Assembly (NCBI RefSeq): GCF_018219815.1
Contig: NZ_JADMKU010000011.1
Location: 62,001 to 126,000 of the forward strand
Source of the DNA: Thalassovita aquimarina
GTDB taxonomy: Bacteria > Pseudomonadota > Alphaproteobacteria > Rhodobacterales > Rhodobacteraceae
Direction of reading: 5' to 3'
Length of the DNA: 64,000 bases
Positions 60,977-64,000 of this stretch are shown one piece after another (position 1 is the stretch's first letter; the number at the start of each line of letters is the position of its first letter). Position numbers and translations under genes: made by a program. The notes beneath the pieces are model-generated. The model was given only the letters and a program-made list of their open reading frames with translations. It did not search any database and was not told where the DNA came from.

Positions 60977-61211
60977 TCCGTCACCCTGTTTCGGGCGCGA
61001 CAATCACTTTGGATAGCTGAACGCGCCGGCCCTGCCCGGACACAAGGGTCCACTGCCGTGTCGGGCCCTCATCAAAGGGTCCCCTGATCGCGGTGTCCGG
61101 GATGGTCACACGATGTAGCGGAACAATGCCCGGCCGCGGCGCCGAGCATGGCGCCCGGCAACCGGTACGGGATTTCTGGGCACAGACTATGCGCGCCGTT
61201 TCAAACCACCG
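60977..61211. other. Non-coding gap between hairpin array and uvrD
   Basis: 235 bases after the array terminator and downstream of the converging uvrD stop. GC-rich self-complementary stretches are present (for example CCGCGGCGCC near 61133), but no gene or clear signal was seen. Confidence 0.4.
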
Positions 61212-63557
61212 TCAAAACGGCACGTCGTCGGCGCCGGTCACGAACCGCGCCACCACCTTTTTCACCCCGGCCTTTTCGAAATCGACCTCGAGCTTGTCGC
61301 CCTCGATCCCGATAATCGCGCCATAGCCGAACTTTTGGTGAAACACCCGTTCGCCGACCGTGTGGGCGCTGACCGCGTCAAGATCGATTACCGTGTTGCG
61401 GGTTTCACGCGGCTGGCTGACCGGGCGGGCGGAACTGCGCGATTGCATCCGTTTCCAGCCCGGCGAGTTGTAGACATTGGCCTCCGACGCGCGGGTTTCG
61501 ATGCCCGACTGCACCGGCGCCGCCGCGCCGTAGCCGCCACCATAGAGCCCCGGCGGGGTCAGCACCTCGACATGTTCCTCGGGCAACTCATCAATGAAGC
61601 GCGACGGCAGTTGCGATTGCCACTGGCCGAAGACGCGGCGGTTGCCGGCGAAGGAAATGGTGCAAATCTCCTCGGCCCTCGTGATGCCGACATAGGCGAG
61701 GCGGCGTTCTTCCTCCAGCCCCTTGAGGCCGGTTTCGTCCATCGAGCGTTGCGACGGGAACAGCCCGTCTTCCCAGCCCGGCAGGAACACGGCGGGGAAT
61801 TCCAGCCCCTTGGCCGCGTGCAGGGTCATGATCGACACCTTGGCGCCGTCATCGCCCTTGTCATTGTCCATGATCAGCGCCACGTGTTCGAGGAAGCCAG
61901 CAAGGTTTTCGAACTGTTCCAGCGCCTTGACCAGTTCCTTTAAGTTTTCCAGACGGCCCGGTGCCTCCGGCGTCTTGTCGTTCTGCCACATGGCGGTGTA
62001 GCCGGATTCGTCGAGGATGATCTCGGCCAGTTCCATGTGGGTGAGATCGGGATCGCCCGCCATCCGGCCCCAACGGTCGATGCCGTCGATCAGCAGGGCC
62101 AGTTCCTTGGCGCCCTTGCCGCCGAGGCCCTTTTCGTCGAGCAGGATTCGCGCGCCTTCGACCAGCGGAACACCGTTGGACCGCGCCGCCATCTGGATTT
62201 TCTGCTGCGCCTTGTCGCCAAGGCCGCGCTTGGGGGTGTTCACGATCCGCTCGAAGGCCAGATCGTCGGTGGGGCTGACCACGACGCGGAAATAGGCCAT
62301 CGCGTCGCGAATCTCCATCCGCTCGTAAAAGCGCGGCCCGCCGATGACGCGATAGGGCAAGCCGATGGTCAGGAAGCGATCCTCGAAGGCGCGCATCTGA
62401 TGCGAGGCACGGACCAGAATCGCGATATCATCCAGATCGAACGGGCGCATGCCGCGTGTACCGCTTTGCATCGCCTCGATCTCCTCGCCGATCCAGCGGG
62501 CTTCTTCCTCGCCGTCCCAATGGCCGATCAGGCGAACCTTTTCGCCATGTTCGGATTCGGTCCAGAGCGTTTTGCCCAAACGCCCCTCATTGCCCGAAAT
62601 CACGTTCGAAGCGGCGGCCAGGATATGCGGGGTCGACCGGTAATTCTGCTCCAGCCGAACCACCTGCGCGCCGGGAAAATCCTTTTCGAACCGCAGGATA
62701 TTGCCCACTTCTGCACCGCGCCAGCCATAGATAGACTGATCGTCGTCTCCGACGCAGCAGATATTCTTGTGCCCGCCCGCCAGCAGCCGCAGCCACAGGT
62801 ATTGGGCCACGTTGGTATCCTGATATTCGTCGACAAGGATGTATTTGAACCAGCGGCGGTATTGCGCCAGCACGTCGTCGTGCTGCTGGAAGATCGTCAC
62901 CATGTGCAGCAGCAGGTCGCCGAAATCGGTGGCGTTCAATTCGCGCAACCGGGTCTGGTACTGGGTGTAAAGCTCGATCCCGCGGCCATTGAATGCCCCG
63001 GCCTCGGCCCCCGGCACGTTTTCCGGCGTCCAGGCGCGGTTTTTCCAGTGATCGATGATCCCGGCCAGTTGCCGCGCGGGCCAGCGCTTGTCGTCGATAT
63101 TGTTGGCCGCGATCAGCTGTTTCAGCAGCCTGATCTGGTCGTCGGTGTCCAGAATGGTGAAGTTCGACTTCAACCCCACCAACTCGGCATGACGGCGCAA
63201 CAGCTTGACGCAGATCGCGTGGAAGGTGCCGAGCCACGGCATGCCCTCGACCGCCTGGCCCAGCATCCGACCGACGCGCTCCTTCATTTCCCGCGCTGCC
63301 TTGTTGGTGAAGGTGACCGAGAGGATCTCGTTCGGTTGCGCCCGGCCGGTGTTGAGCAAGTGCACGATCCGCGCGGTCAGCGCCTTGGTCTTGCCCGTGC
63401 CGGCGCCCGCCAGCATCAGGACGGGACCATCCAGCGCCTCGACCGCGGCGCGCTGCGCCGGGTTCAGTTCATCCAGATAGGGCGCCGGCCGCGCCGCCAT
63501 GGCGCGGGCCGACAGCGAGGCGCCTTCGAAGGCGTCATTTTCGTCGAAACTGCTCAT
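61212..63557 (-). CDS. uvrD: ATP-dependent DNA helicase UvrD/PcrA
   Basis: A 781-residue superfamily 1A helicase used in nucleotide excision and mismatch repair. Motifs in order: Walker A AGAGTGKTKALTARI, LSVTFTNKAAREMKERV, LVDEYQDTNVAQYLWL, GDDDQSIYGWRGAEVGNI, LEQNYRSTPHIL, IMTLHAAKGLEFPAVFLPGWEDGLFP and AYVGITRAEE. A C-terminal Tudor-like domain (about 715-781, GERVFHQKFGYGAIIGIEGDKLEVDFEKAG) binds RNA polymerase in relatives. The ATG at 63557 is preferred over a TTG three codons earlier. Confidence 0.95.
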   Translation of the reverse strand: MSSFDENDAFEGASLSARAMAARPAPYLDELNPAQRAAVEALDGPVLMLAGAGTGKTKALTARIVHLLNTGRAQPNEILSVTFTNKAAREMKERVGRMLGQAVEGMPWLGTFHAICVKLLRRHAELVGLKSNFTILDTDDQIRLLKQLIAANNIDDKRWPARQLAGIIDHWKNRAWTPENVPGAEAGAFNGRGIELYTQYQTRLRELNATDFGDLLLHMVTIFQQHDDVLAQYRRWFKYILVDEYQDTNVAQYLWLRLLAGGHKNICCVGDDDQSIYGWRGAEVGNILRFEKDFPGAQVVRLEQNYRSTPHILAAASNVISGNEGRLGKTLWTESEHGEKVRLIGHWDGEEEARWIGEEIEAMQSGTRGMRPFDLDDIAILVRASHQMRAFEDRFLTIGLPYRVIGGPRFYERMEIRDAMAYFRVVVSPTDDLAFERIVNTPKRGLGDKAQQKIQMAARSNGVPLVEGARILLDEKGLGGKGAKELALLIDGIDRWGRMAGDPDLTHMELAEIILDESGYTAMWQNDKTPEAPGRLENLKELVKALEQFENLAGFLEHVALIMDNDKGDDGAKVSIMTLHAAKGLEFPAVFLPGWEDGLFPSQRSMDETGLKGLEEERRLAYVGITRAEEICTISFAGNRRVFGQWQSQLPSRFIDELPEEHVEVLTPPGLYGGGYGAAAPVQSGIETRASEANVYNSPGWKRMQSRSSARPVSQPRETRNTVIDLDAVSAHTVGERVFHQKFGYGAIIGIEGDKLEVDFEKAGVKKVVARFVTGADDVPF

Positions 63558-63641
63558 ACCCGCCAATCTAGCGCGGGTGACGGACGAGATAAAGAGACGT
63601 TCTTATTCTGTTCTTCAGCTTTTCTCTCCGCCGCAGCGGAC

Positions 63642-63712
63642 ATGGGGGCGCTGCCCCCTCTGGGCCGTTGGCCCATTCACCCCCGGGATATTTTTTGAAC
63701 AGAAGAAGATTG
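63642..63712. repeat. Rhodobacterales-type intergenic repeat
   Basis: GGGGGCGCTGCCCCC (63645-63659, perfect palindrome with a one-base centre), then GGGCC/GGCCC pairing and CCCCCGGGATATTTTTTGAA. I recall this combination, a GGGGGCGCTGCCCCC stem followed by CCCCGGGATATTT, as a frequent intergenic element in Rhodobacteraceae genomes. Only one copy is in this window, so repetition is from memory, not seen here. Confidence 0.5.
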
Positions 63713-63753
63713 GATATCTGGACAAATCCCCGCCACCGATTGCTAATGCGGGC

Positions 63754-64000
63754 ATGGATTTGCATCGGAAATACCCCGCGATCAGCGACCTGAAGGCCCG
63801 CGCCCGGCGGCGGATGCCCTGGTTCGTGTTCGAATACCTCGACAGTGCCACCGGAGTAGAGGCCGCACAGGCACGCAACCGCGCCAAGCTGGACGAGGTG
63901 GTGCTGATGCCCTCGATCCTGCATGGCGAAATGGAACCGGACCTGTCGGTGGACCTGTTCGGGAAAAACCTGCCGTTGCCCTTCGGGGTCAGCCCGGTGG
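63754..64000 (+). CDS. FMN-dependent alpha-hydroxy-acid dehydrogenase, 3' end missing
   Basis: The first 82 residues of a member of the LldD/glycolate oxidase family, cut by the window end. The start MDLHRKYPAISDLKARARRRMPWFVFEYLDSA and PLPFGVSPV match the N-terminal part of the FMN barrel of L-lactate dehydrogenases. The catalytic His/Arg residues lie beyond the window, so the substrate cannot be judged. The ATG at 63754 is the first in frame after the intergenic repeat. Confidence 0.88.
   Translation, partial: MDLHRKYPAISDLKARARRRMPWFVFEYLDSATGVEAAQARNRAKLDEVVLMPSILHGEMEPDLSVDLFGKNLPLPFGVSPV

Noticed and set aside
61093-61326. A 77-codon plus-strand frame after the hairpin array.
   Set aside because: It runs into the uvrD gene on the opposite strand, lacks a ribosome site and has no protein-like character.

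Overview
The window is a G+C-rich chromosomal segment of an alphaproteobacterium, almost certainly a member of the Rhodobacterales (Rhodobacteraceae/Roseobacter relatives). The evidence is the gene content and order: an alphaproteobacterial dcw (division and cell wall) cluster, split cobS/cobT cobaltochelatase genes, a DUF2849-cysI-cysH-DUF934 sulfite-reduction operon, a DUF2484 gene, and two small-RNA loci otherwise known from Rhodobacter sphaeroides. No rRNA, tRNA, prophage, insertion sequence or CRISPR array was seen.

Layout. 1-1.9 kb: DUF3307 membrane protein (5' end missing), an IscA-type Fe-S protein, tpiA. 2.1-8.5 kb: a complete TRAP transporter (dctP-dctQ-dctM) with its two-component system dctB-dctD; the regulator looks catalytically altered, and two perfect 18-bp palindromes lie before dctP. 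8.6-14.8 kb: a cytochrome P450, a SelW-like protein, an Lrp/AsnC regulator, and a divergent sulfur assimilation operon ending near a ferredoxin-NADP reductase. 14.8-20 kb: an Ala/Glu-repeat membrane protein, infC with an ATA start codon, cobS and cobT. 20-27.4 kb: aminopeptidase P, DUF427, an SDR/DoxX fusion, DUF2269, a ClC channel and an FAD-linked dehydrogenase. 27.4-56.1 kb: a long minus-strand block, mraZ-rsmH-ftsL-ftsI-murE-murF-mraY-murD, then ftsW-murG-murC, then murB-ddl-ftsQ-ftsA, then ftsZ-lpxC-bamD-recN. It is interrupted by inserts: a hydrolase/phosphoribosyltransferase/flavoprotein block, an APC permease plus DUF2484, and two lower-G+C unknown genes, each broken by a 1-nt shift in a homopolymer. 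56-64 kb: a DEAD-box helicase, an Mrp ATPase, a DUF1127 gene followed by a hairpin array, a UvrD helicase, and the start of an FMN-dependent alpha-hydroxy-acid dehydrogenase.

The most striking element is at 60.3-60.98 kb. A small DUF1127 gene (CcaF1-like) is followed within 10 nt by eight consecutive stem-loops. Seven carry CCTCCTCCC in the loop, one carries a one-base variant, and the last is a perfect intrinsic terminator. This matches in design the CcaF1-CcsR (cuckoo RNA) stress locus of R. sphaeroides, which has four copies; here the array is doubled. A second RNA element, resembling UpsM, lies in the long mraZ leader and ends in a perfect 10-bp stem plus U-rich tract about 60 nt before mraZ. 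The window therefore couples cell-envelope and division genes with two candidate regulatory RNA systems.

All functional assignments are from reading the sequence and from knowledge of the families. No database search or folding program was run.
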